DNA of 64,000 nucleotides from Entamoeba invadens IP1 (lineage: Eukaryota > Evosea > Mastigamoebida > Endamoebidae). Shown in pieces: positions 29,407 through 39,500 of the stretch. Below the pieces are notes generated by a model. That model did no database searches, was not told the DNA's origin, and was given only the letters and a program-made list of their open reading frames with translations. Position 1 is the stretch's first letter. The number at the start of each line of letters is the position of its first letter. Position numbers and translations under genes: made by a program. The stretch is from positions 7,566 to 71,565 of the forward strand of contig NW_004443720.1 in assembly GCF_000330505.1 (NCBI RefSeq). The letters run 5' to 3'.

Positions 29407-29451
29407 ACTATGGTTTTGATGAATTGCGATAATAAAAAAATATTTAGTGTA

Positions 29452-30096
29452 CAGATAGCGGAAAAACCGGGGACCAGACTAATTTTAGCTATTGAATATT
29501 AAACGGATTATATACAATAAAACGGGCAAAGATATAAATAAAAGTATAATTTTCTTATTATTTAGTATTAAAAACAGTTATTTTTCGGGATAAAAAAATG
29601 AATATGTTGTTTAAAGTTGAATGAACAACAGCTTGATGTGAGCTAGAATAGTAAGTTTATTATTATTTATTATTATTTAATTATAAAATATTATTCTTTT
29701 GTTCAACCTTGTTTAACTTCAACACAACCATTCAATTAAATCGTTCATCCATTTTTCAAAGAAGTCATTGTAGTCTTCTCTATTCACTCGGTTGATTCAA
29801 TAAGTCACTTTTCGTTCAGCATTAAAAGTGACTCGCGCAATAAATGAAAATAAAGCAAATAATAAACAAATTATTGGAATGTTAGGCATTCAGTAAATCA
29901 TTGATAATTAAACGTATTCAACAATAAGAGATAAATCAATATAAAAAACAAACATTATCTTGGCTCGGCTGAGCATTAACAAATGAGACAACTCAAATGA
30001 TTAATTAAGAGTTTCATATTTAATATTTTTTTTTCTATTTTATTTAAAAAAACAGTGTGTTTATTAATACTTGGTCCCTGGTTTTTCCTGTATCTG
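29452..30096. mobile_element. 645-bp mariner-like MITE
   Basis: The left end CAGATAGCGGAAAAACCGGG pairs with the reverse complement of the right end, CAGATACAGGAAAAACCAGG (ending at 30096). The similarity extends over about 27 bp with about four mismatches. TA copies lie at 29450-29451 and 30097-30098. No ORF inside. It begins 45 bp after the Mutator-like element, so the Rab upstream region holds two unrelated insertions in a row. Confidence 0.75.
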
Positions 30097-30098
30097 TA

Positions 30099-31014
30099 TA
30101 TATTTTAATTATAAAACTATTGAATAGCTTTATTTTATAAAATGTATTATAATTTTAATTAATTGTAATAATCTATTATATGGAATAAAATTTGTTGTTT
30201 TTATCTGTGAAATGTTTTACAAAATGTTTTGTAAAACAACAAAAGAAAAATTGGTATAAAAAACACTAATAATTAAAAAGCCTTTTATTAAAAATAATAT
30301 CGTTCAAATTTGAATTAAAATGATACAAATTATCGTTTTATATCACTTTTTATTAATTTTTTAATAAATAAACTAATCACACAACAAAATAATTAAAGTT
30401 TTTTGTTATTAACAAAACGATAATTATTTACCCTCACTTATTATTTAAAAAAGTTTCCAAGCTAAAATCAAGAAAATGAACTACTATATATGAAACTAGA
30501 AAAATAGTAAACATTAAAAGGAGAAAAAAGAACCCGAAAAAAAAGGTGTATCTTCCGTAAAAAAAGCTTTTTTGAATATCTCGTCAATCCCATAAATTTA
30601 GTATTTTAGTCTTTAAACAAATTGCAAACTTAAAAAAACAAAAACTCCCCCTCATTTTTTTAAAAATATAATAATCTAAAATAGTCATTATATCGGCAAT
30701 AGTTTAATATCAATTATTTTTTCTAGTTTATTACATGTAATGTATTGAAAAAAGAAAAAATCATCTTCCGTTTAAAAATTAGAGTGTCACTTAAAAAAGA
30801 AAAAGGCAAATATACCGCCATTTTTCCTCGATTTAGCAATTAAAAATGTGTTTTTCTTCAAAAAGCCTCCAACTAATAAAGAATGGTTTCCAGAACCAAA
30901 TTGTATAGTTTGGCAATCAAAAAGTGTGTTAAAAAGAAAAGACGAACACCTTTGCAAAAACGGCGAACAACCGAAGTAAAAACAAGGAATGTTTTATTCT
31001 TGTCGATTATTGTG
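30099..31014. other. AT-rich intergenic region
   Basis: No gene recognised. A minus-strand frame at 30873-31259 overlaps the next gene out of frame and is a shadow. Confidence 0.5.
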
Positions 31015-31554
31015 TCAAAAAGACAGCAGTAATGCGAGAACAAATAAGGTAGCCAAAGCGTCTGTTCCGCAGCTAAGGACGTATTTTCCATCGAGCAAGC
31101 CGCCACAGTGAACGCACTGCGATTGCAGGGACTCCCCACTGCAATCGCGTTTTTTGAATTGTATAGAATATAAAGTGTTATTCGAAATGGCATATTTGCT
31201 TGCACCAAGTGTGTTTGGCATACAAACATCTGAGATATAGATTTGTTCGTGCTGTGCATGTGACCCAGGGCGAGGGTTCAACCAAGCAATGTGCTTTGGT
31301 GAGCTTTCAAAGATATCCGAATTATCAATTTCATCTACGGAAACACGTGGCCCTGAGCAGTCCTTTGTCAAATAGTGTAACATGAATGGATGTGATGCCA
31401 CAAAAATCAATTTCTCGGACCCAGTAAGGGTTTCCGAACATTCATTATCAGTCGCTTTTGTGAACATAACCATCTCCCCACTTGGGGTCGTTAATATGGG
31501 CTTCACCAACTCGGCCCCTTTGACAAGAACTATAGACAACAGCACGAAGAACAT
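31015..31554 (-). CDS. secreted or GPI-anchored cysteine-containing protein, 179 aa
   Basis: Starts MFFVLLSIVLVKGAE, a clear signal peptide. The mature part is about 145 residues with around nine Cys, including C-x-x-C in SQCVHCGG and a DCSG that occurs twice (KDCSGPRVSV, RDCSGESLQ), perhaps an internal repeat. The protein ends in a hydrophobic stretch (LATLFVLALLLSF) with no basic tail after it, which fits a GPI-anchor signal better than a transmembrane anchor. I do not recognise a named family; Entamoeba surface proteins of this kind are often genus-specific. The next gene, also minus strand, likewise encodes a secretory protein. Confidence 0.7.
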   Translation of the reverse strand: MFFVLLSIVLVKGAELVKPILTTPSGEMVMFTKATDNECSETLTGSEKLIFVASHPFMLHYLTKDCSGPRVSVDEIDNSDIFESSPKHIAWLNPRPGSHAQHEQIYISDVCMPNTLGASKYAISNNTLYSIQFKKRDCSGESLQSQCVHCGGLLDGKYVLSCGTDALATLFVLALLLSF

Positions 31555-31849
31555 TTTGATTTTACAGTTAATCTGATATGTCCATTTTATTTGGGGTTTA
31601 TCATTGCCTTTAATTGGGTCTTTTGAGTTTTGTTATTAGGTTCACTTTCAGACCATATAACAGGAAATATCACTCAAATACGCGAAAAATCAAAAATAAT
31701 GAACAAAAACTATATTTATTAGAAATTTTATTAGAAACTATAATATCATTTCTTCTTTCAATACGAGAAAACAATAGTAAATAACACTTTTGAATTGTAT
31801 TAAAATGGTATTATTAAGGATAATACTATAATTCTACTAGTTAAATGAA

Positions 31850-33097
31850 TCAATTTCGAGTATACCACCCCTTTCTAGATATTGGTCGTTGGGAAAGTGT
31901 ATTGCCACACTCCGAATATTGTGGCACTTGCGCCTTAAGCTTAGTTTCAAATTCTTCAAAGGTGCAAATATTGTTTTCTTTCGCACACAAACGGAGGGGC
32001 AGAACTTTATCATTGAGTAAAGCTCTTACATAGTTGACACCATCTTTAGTCAAGTATTCAAAAGCAAGGGTGGAAGCATACGGTATCGGCTGTGTTGTAT
32101 CTTCTCCCAAAAGGCCAAGTATACCATAAATGGAACTATCATGAGCAGAATAGTGTTGGTATACCACTTTCCCATTGAGTGCACTTTCCGCATCGGCAAG
32201 CATTTCATCAACGAAAAAGCCAAGTTTGTATTTAGCACTACCCGCTGCATAGAAGTACTTGTTTTCAATGAGGTATTCATCCAATATAGTCTCGTAATCA
32301 CTCTCGTCTAAACACTCATTGTCATTACATGGATATTTCTCGTTGTGACAGACGCGAGCAGCCATCATATCCACATAGTCATACAAGTCCCCAGTCGCAT
32401 CTGCTATTCCAGTGACTCTTTTAATCTTGTTGTAGGCCTTTGTAACGTTTTCGTTACTTCTCAGGTTAATGACTTCCTCTGATTGTGCGGTAGCAGTGTC
32501 GAGAGTTTTAATAATAGGGCAGCAATCTTTATTGGGCTTCAACGATTCAATTTCATATGGCCGAGTCAATATCTCCAAGTCAGTGTACTTCCCTCTTTCT
32601 TTTATTGGATAAAATCGTTGCAAGAACGCTTCCATACTCTGTAATGTTCGAATTTTGCCTGAAGATCTCAAATGGATGAGTTCCGGATCAAAGACTTCTG
32701 GTAATATGGATTTGTATAACTCTCGGACGTGCGCTCCTAATTTGTAGTGCATTGAAATCCCTTCTGGAGTTAATTGCCCCGGCTCACAAGACCCTTCCCA
32801 CATATAATTAATAGCGTACGGATTCTTCTTTTTGTCAATTAACGATGTTTTGGACGTTGCCGTGTGTGACACTTTCCCAGACGTTTCTTGATAGATGTGT
32901 GACTCTTCAACATACCCACATGTAAACTTCCCATTGTCGCCTTTGTATGAATTCGATGGAGTTCTGTCCCCATGTCGTGCAATCAATTGAACATATTTCA
33001 ACTTATAATCAACTGGTGCAGATTCGTAGGGTGTTGGTGTCACTTTGCAGATATCCACTGGCGTCGAAAACACTAAGGAAAGTAAAAGGAACAACAT
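31850..33097 (-). CDS. histidine acid phosphatase, secreted, 415 aa
   Basis: Phosphomonoesterase of the branch 2 histidine phosphatase superfamily (acid phosphatase/phytase type). A signal peptide (MLFLLLSLVFSTPVD) leads to the catalytic RHGDRTP motif (Arg41, His42) after LKYVQLIA. The proton-donor HD motif is in QHYSAHDSSIYGILGL near residue 318. Several paired Cys (C-x-C-containing stretches such as HNEKYPCNDNECLDE) fit an extracellular or lysosomal enzyme. Length is normal for the family. The ATG at 33097 is the only one upstream of the signal peptide. No C-terminal membrane anchor, so it is probably soluble in the lumen or secreted. Confidence 0.92.
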   Translation of the reverse strand: MLFLLLSLVFSTPVDICKVTPTPYESAPVDYKLKYVQLIARHGDRTPSNSYKGDNGKFTCGYVEESHIYQETSGKVSHTATSKTSLIDKKKNPYAINYMWEGSCEPGQLTPEGISMHYKLGAHVRELYKSILPEVFDPELIHLRSSGKIRTLQSMEAFLQRFYPIKERGKYTDLEILTRPYEIESLKPNKDCCPIIKTLDTATAQSEEVINLRSNENVTKAYNKIKRVTGIADATGDLYDYVDMMAARVCHNEKYPCNDNECLDESDYETILDEYLIENKYFYAAGSAKYKLGFFVDEMLADAESALNGKVVYQHYSAHDSSIYGILGLLGEDTTQPIPYASTLAFEYLTKDGVNYVRALLNDKVLPLRLCAKENNICTFEEFETKLKAQVPQYSECGNTLSQRPISRKGWYTRN

Positions 33098-33336
33098 CAG
33101 TGGTTTTTAAGTTCTTATAAACAAGTTATTATTTATAATAAAAAGTATTATAATATTCTTAATTTAAAGTATGTTTAATTTTCTGGTTTATTTTAATTTG
33201 TTTTATAATTAATTTTTCTATTGATGATAATACTATTCTTTACTAATATATTTATTATTACAATTGTTTTAATAAAAGATTTGGTGGAACTAATCAAAAA
33301 GAGAAAAAACTGAATGAAAACTGTGATTGAGATTTA

Positions 33337-36300
33337 ATGACAAGCCAGATCGACAGCTCAGCAACGTTTGATACGATTGACCTTCCTCCCGAAATCAAAA
33401 CGAAAATCGACGAATTACCAGTCAACCAACTTCCAACAGATTCATCGAGCACTCAAAAGAAAACAACACAAAACAACATCTTTTTTGGACAACAGTTTGT
33501 ATAATATATTTGTTATAATATATTTATAATAAAATCTTAGATATATATTATATAATTGGTTTTTATTATAATATATCATTATTTATACTATAATTTGTAA
33601 TTTAACGGAAAGGAAAATTGATGAGATCAGAAATTTGGATCACCACGTAGCGCCAGATTTGCGCAATAGAGACCACGAAAAGTTCATCACCCCACTATCT
33701 GCACATTCCCTCAACAACTCACAACCGACTTCTGGTTCACAACCATCAGACGACTATAAAAACGAAATTGATCTCAACAAAATAAAATCGGAGAAAGAAG
33801 GGAAAGTTGATTCGAACGAAAAGAAAGAGAGCGAGTCACTGAGTGAAATCAAAGCGGACTCCAGTGGTATTGATTTGAGTAGTATCGAAGCAGAGGAGAA
33901 GAAAGCCAGCTCCCCGAAATTGGTCGACACGGCGAAAACGGACGAAGTTGATGTTGTCAAAGTCTCACAGCCCAAATTGCCGAAGCAAAAAACGCCCACT
34001 GCTGTTGACGAGAAGTCTCCGCACTCGAAGAAAACGAGTTCAGGCCTTTCGAAAAAGGTAGGGAAACAGCGACTGTTTCAGGGCGTCCAACCAACTGATT
34101 TCAAAGAGAAGAAAGAATTGTCGGAGTTTGAAAAGATGGAGTTGTCGTATGTTTCTAAGGTATCTCCTGTGGATAATAACGTGTCAAGTCTTACCGAAGA
34201 GAAAGAGAAACCATCGAGTCAAAATGTGAAAGAGTTGTTCAAGAACTTGAATAAGAAAAAGGGGGAGAAAGCGAGTCAGAAGAAGCGGATGGAGAACATC
34301 GAGAAGATGATGGAGAAGAAGAGTCCACAAACAACGGAGAAAGACTCGCAAAAGAAAAGTGGGTCGCAGAAAAAGCTGACGCAACCAACGTCGAGCGATG
34401 AAGTGAAGATGAAAATTGATGAGAAGATGACGCAGGTGCCTGTGAAATATGAGGACAACACTTCGACGGTGAGTGGAATGGAGATCGAGACCTTAGCGGA
34501 ATACACGAAGAAGAATCGAACGGTGGGGAAAAAGAGTGAAGTTCCTACGATGGTAGTAGATGATGAGAGTGAGAAGAAAGCGATGAAAGAGGAGTTGAAA
34601 GTCCACAAAGAAGGGAATGGAAATGAAATGACCAATCCCGTCGAACAAGAAGACCGAATGAATTGGGTGAAGTCACTTGGTAAAGTGAAGGAGGAGATCA
34701 AACGAGAACATGTGGATGAGGAAAAGAAGGTGGATGGAATATTCGACCAAATGAATGTTTATGTGAAAACACCACCACAACGACAGGTGGTTGAGTCTGA
34801 TAAAACCATTCCATCGAGTCAACTTGCTGAAGTGAAGAAGGAGATACCAATGGTCGAGGTGGTGGAGATACCAAAAGAGAGGAAAGAAGACATTAAAATG
34901 GACGAAGAGGTGATGAACAACTTTGCGATTGAGAACAACGATATTGTTGAGAATAATGATATTCAAATGGATACAATGGAAGATATTATTAAGAAACAGT
35001 TGAGTCAAGTTGATGAACTGGTGAGTGGGGTATCGAAGAATCCATCACAGAAAATTAAAGCGATCAAATTAGCGAAAAAAGAGGAGAAGAAACCGACTCC
35101 TCGTGCAGAAACAATGGAGAAGGCAAAAGAGAAAGGGAAGGAGAAAAAGGGGACAACTGTGTCGAACAAGAAAGAACCGAAAAAACTGTTAAAAACGGTG
35201 GAGAAGAAAAAACAATTACTGAGTGGGAAAAATTCGATGAAAAAGCTGAAGGAAGACGAGAAACAAAGTATTTTGGCGATGGTAGAAAATGATTTTGAAG
35301 AGAAGAAAAAGATGAAGGACACGCCGAAAGGAGAGAGCTTACTCTCAACACTCTCGGAAATTAAACGGGACGAAGAGTGGGAGGATGCACCGATCACGAA
35401 GAAAAAGGCGGGAAAGGTCTTGATGGATTTGAAGAAGGAACAACCGAAGACTACAGAAAAGGTTAAAACGCCACTCATAAGTGAAATATCTGAGATTAAG
35501 AATGACAACGCCGTTGTTATAGAAACGCGACAAGACAAGAAGGGGGAGAGTCAAAAGAAAGTCACAGAAGAACTCCAAACGGAGAAGAAACCCAAAACAC
35601 AAGAAGAAAAGAAGGAAGATAGGAAAGAAGATAAGAAAGAGAAACTTGAGAAGAAAGAAACGAAGTTAATCAAAAAGGACAAAAGTGGGAAGATAACAAA
35701 AGTTGGGAGAAAGGTGAAGGAGAGCCTTAAAGAGTCTGAAGACGTTGGGAGTGAAGAAGAGAAAGTCGACAAGTTGGAGGAGAAGTTGAAGAGTGAGAAA
35801 ATTATCAGTAAACCAGAGAAGAAAGTAACAACAAAAGGAACAAAAGAAGTAAAAACGGAGAAGAAGCCAAGGAAATTGAAAAGCTCAAAAAGCTTGAAAA
35901 GTTTGAAGGAAGAATCAAGTGCGAGTAAATTGAAATCTACGTTCACCCCATATGTCCCAACACCAGAAAAGAAAAAACCAAAAAAGAGTGTGGAGAAGTC
36001 GATGGAGACAGTTACTTCGGAAGAAAGCGCTTCAGAAAATACATATTCGAAAGAATTGAATATAGTCAAAACATCAAGCGAGAGCGGAAATGAGTGTTAC
36101 GACATAGAAAAGAACCCAAATAATGAGAAGACGACAGTCTTTCAAGGGAAGAAACTTGAAACGTTTATTGATCAATACCAGAGTGCGAGAAGAGTCCTTT
36201 ATGGCCAAAATACATTTGGAAGGAAACGACAATTTCCGTTGTATAGAAGAGTGCCGTATTATGATTTTCGATGGGGTATGACTATCGACGACTTTCCAGA

Positions 36301-36367
36301 ATTAAAGGAAGAAGATAACAAGTGGATTGAAAAGTTCGAGAGAGAGAAAAAGAGGAAGATGAACTGA
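33337..36367 (+). CDS. large Lys/Glu-rich low-complexity protein; probable two-exon gene
   Basis: The main open frame (33635 onward, about 910 aa) has no ATG near its start. A short upstream ORF starts at ATG 33337 (MTSQIDSSATFDTIDLPPEI) and reaches a GTTTGT donor at 33495. Splicing to an acceptor AAAG at 33612 or ATCAG at 33630 keeps frame into NLDHHVAPDLRNRD, giving a protein of about 960 aa. The body is dominated by KK/EE/KEK runs (KEKE-type), Ser-rich, predicted disordered and coiled-coil. The last 80 residues differ: aromatic and Arg-rich (GQNTFGRKRQFPLYRRVPYY, then WGMTIDDFPELKEED), and may be the only folded, conserved part. Function unknown; nuclear or cytoskeletal scaffold roles are guesses. 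Confidence 0.75.
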
Positions 36368-36565
36368 TTGGGCGTGTTAAACAAACTCAGAGAATATAAG
36401 TGAATTTTTTGTTTGATTCAAATGGCGTCTAATCTTGAGAGACACGTGGCATATCTCTAATATTATATTGAACCAATAATATAGTAATATAATAATAATA
36501 TAATAGTAATATAATAGTAATATAATAGTAATATAATAATATAGTAATAGGAATAAAATAGTAAA
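36368..36565. repeat. intergenic region with TAATATAATAG tandem repeat (36476-36552)
   Basis: Between two convergent genes. Several copies of an 11-bp unit TAATATAATAG with small length variation, a minisatellite-like tract. Nothing else seen. Confidence 0.8.
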
Positions 36566-39500
36566 TTACTTTTTTGAGCGTTTAAATGCAGCATTAATTG
36601 CGATTTTGAGCTCTGAGGTGAGTGTTTTGGTCAGAGGACGAGACTGACAGAAGTAAAGTAAAGAAGGGCTGACTGAACGAATTTTTGAAAGAAAGACGTC
36701 CCATTGTTGTACATCTTTACGTTTTGGTGAGCTCTTCTCGTCACGTTCACGTTGTTCCAAAATGTCAGTGAGAGTGGGTTTATCTAAGGTAAAGGCGTTG
36801 AGCCAAGCGTTCAAATAAGTTAAGTTGTTCGATGTGATGCATTGATGGTACAGTGCTTTTGACCATTTCAGTGGTTCGAACAAATTATAGAAAGTGGCGA
36901 ACATGTAAGCGTCGTCGAAAGAAGAGAAATACACGAGTTGGTGTTGTGCTTTGTCTTGAGTCAAGCCGATCAATTGGACGTTGTCGAAGTAGATCTGCAG
37001 CGACAAAATTCCGATGTAATTGACACATTGATTTGCCCAGTAATATTCCTCTTGGTTTCTAAAGAAACCAATTGCTCGTGCAAACCCTTTTAAAGCCTCT
37101 ACGAACTGTGCATACCACATATATATTGGAGGTGTCGTCTTAGTCACATTTGTCATTTCATTGATGAACTCCGTCACTACTTTCTTTGCCTTTTCAAAGT
37201 AAAACATTCCCCCCTCCATCGATGTGTTAAGCACAGTGTAACAATCAGAGAAAACCTCTTCGTAATTTGAATGGAAGTCCAAGTTGGGAGTTTTTTGGAC
37301 TTCATTCAAGTCGGATATATAATATATCAAATTCTCAAAACATGACTTCTCTTCGATGGATGGGATGACTTGTTGATGGTCAATGTTGTTATTAAAAACT
37401 CTTTGAAGTAACATCTTTGGTAGACTGACACACTCTTCGTCTTGTTTAATCACAAACTCGGGCAGAGTCTTTGTCTTCACTGCAAATCGAAGGAGTGACG
37501 AAATGTTTTGTGGAAGAAGAAGTTGATCAATCACTTTGTATATCGTTTCAATCGTCGTTTTGACGACTTCTGAGTGCGTCGTCATCTCACCCGCAAAGTA
37601 ACAGCACGCAAAACACTCCATCACAACAAAGTAATCGTTCGACAATTCACAATGACTCAATAGAAGTTCAACTATGCGTGTTGGGTCTTTAAGAAGTCCT
37701 AAGAATGATTTTATGATGTTTGATGGATACCCATTGATACTAATTGGTTTCACATCTTCGGCAACATCTATATATATTTTACACATGAGTGGTACGATCT
37801 CTTCATCCGTCAAGCCCTCCCACTCTATGAATTTCTTGGCTTCTTCAAAGATGACAGGCCAATGCGTTAATTTAATTGAATACTTCTTGAGCGTTTGTAC
37901 ACCACATATGGCCGATAACACGTCAAGTCGTTTTGAAGCAAAAGCAGATGAATCTCGAAGAAGGGCTAAAATAGTCAACTTCTCTTCGTAATACTTATGG
38001 ATCACAGTATACCGCATTTTCATTAATTCAAGGCCTCGCGCGATTTTAAGTGCCCCTTTGACTAAGACATCTAAGTGTTCCAAACCCTCCGTCAACGTCA
38101 TCGAGTAATTGTTTTCATTCACAACAAACTCATAGACTTGTTTGAAAACCCTCATCTCAGGACAATTCAGTTTTTCATTCATTAACATCGCTGGAGTGTA
38201 ATCCCCTCTGTTCGTCAAATAATACACAGATGACTCTTTTGGCTTCTCTATAGACACAGCAGCTATATTCCGCATCTTACTCTCTTCGTAGATGTGCCGC
38301 ATCTTCTCAACTTTTTTAAGTCCTTCCATCGCGTCCTTTTCTACCATTTTTGTGAACCAGTCTTTGCTCAATTGTAATACAGTGAGTACTCTATTCGCAA
38401 TGGTTTGGTAATTGGTTTCATAGTCTTCTTTATCATGTAATTTGACGGCTTCTTTGTAGTAATACTCGCCAGCATCTATCGGGCGACTCTGACGCTTTTG
38501 AACAATTTGGTCGATCTTTTCCCACTTCTCATCTTCACTCCAATTGCGCTTCTTAAGCTCCATCGATATCTCAGCAATGACAGGAAGAAACATATTGTCC
38601 GGTACAAATTTCATAGCAAAATCGTGTGCATCGACATATGAGCCGGTCTCTATTAATAGATTTACCACTTCCTCATTCTTACTCAAACACGTCAGTTTGT
38701 TTGATAAATTGTGTTTTTCAATGACTTCTATAATCGCCTTTTTGTTCTGGAGACATCTCTTCACAACTGCAGGTAAGTTCGCAATCTGCTCAAGCTCTTT
38801 AACGAGTCGCATCACACTATCACTCAATTTGCTGAATGACTCACAAAATTGTTCAACAGAACTTAACATCACTTGAACTAAAAATTCGTCGGACCCAATA
38901 CCCCAAGTCCTCTTAAACGCGTTCTCAAAATCTCGTCTTAAATCGTTCATTTGTCCAAACAACGCGACAGAAACACCTTTTAATATTTTCATGAATGGAA
39001 TGAGTGGATTAGTTGGATCGAAGAAATAGAGTCCTTGGATGACATTCTCACACGAGAAATTGTCTGAAAGGAGAGTTGCAATTGCTTTAAGTAAATTGCC
39101 TTCAATTGAGCTTCTCTCTAAATTTGTGTATTGTCCAGCACTTTTAAGTGTTTTCCCAGCAATAATGCTCTCTAAATATCTCAAAAGAGATTGTTCCGAG
39201 TCGCTTTTGTCTATGAATACCCAATTCATGTAATTCACGCCACTCTCCGTCTCATTTGAAAACCCTTCGATAACAACTCCAAGACTCTTCTTGTCATTTA
39301 TTTCACTGTCGATTGAGATGATGTGACTCTTAATTGGAGTCTCCGGCCAATTGTCCCGAATGGACTTGTCGACTTGTCCAATAGAGTATCCGTGTTGGTC
39401 GCCAAATTCGAAGAGTCCTATCAAATTCTCACTCTCACTAATTAAGTCAAGCTGTCTGAGTGACACCCCCTCTCCCCATTTGTTTCCTAAGAAATTTCGC

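Noticed and set aside
29134..29502. 122-codon frame over the GC-rich element
   Set aside because: It runs across the Mutator-like element border and into the next insertion; composition and position show it is chance.
30873..31259. 128-codon minus-strand frame
   Set aside because: Overlaps the signal-peptide-bearing 31015-31554 gene in another frame and has no features of its own.
34276..36069. Several long minus-strand frames (110-177 codons) rich in Phe, Ser and Leu
   Set aside because: They are complements of the Lys/Glu-codon-rich low-complexity gene (GAA/AAG give TTC/CTT), not real genes.
36476..36552. Regular AT-rich tandem repeat that might suggest a CRISPR-like array
   Set aside because: Units are 11 bp with no spacers; an AT minisatellite in a eukaryotic genome.
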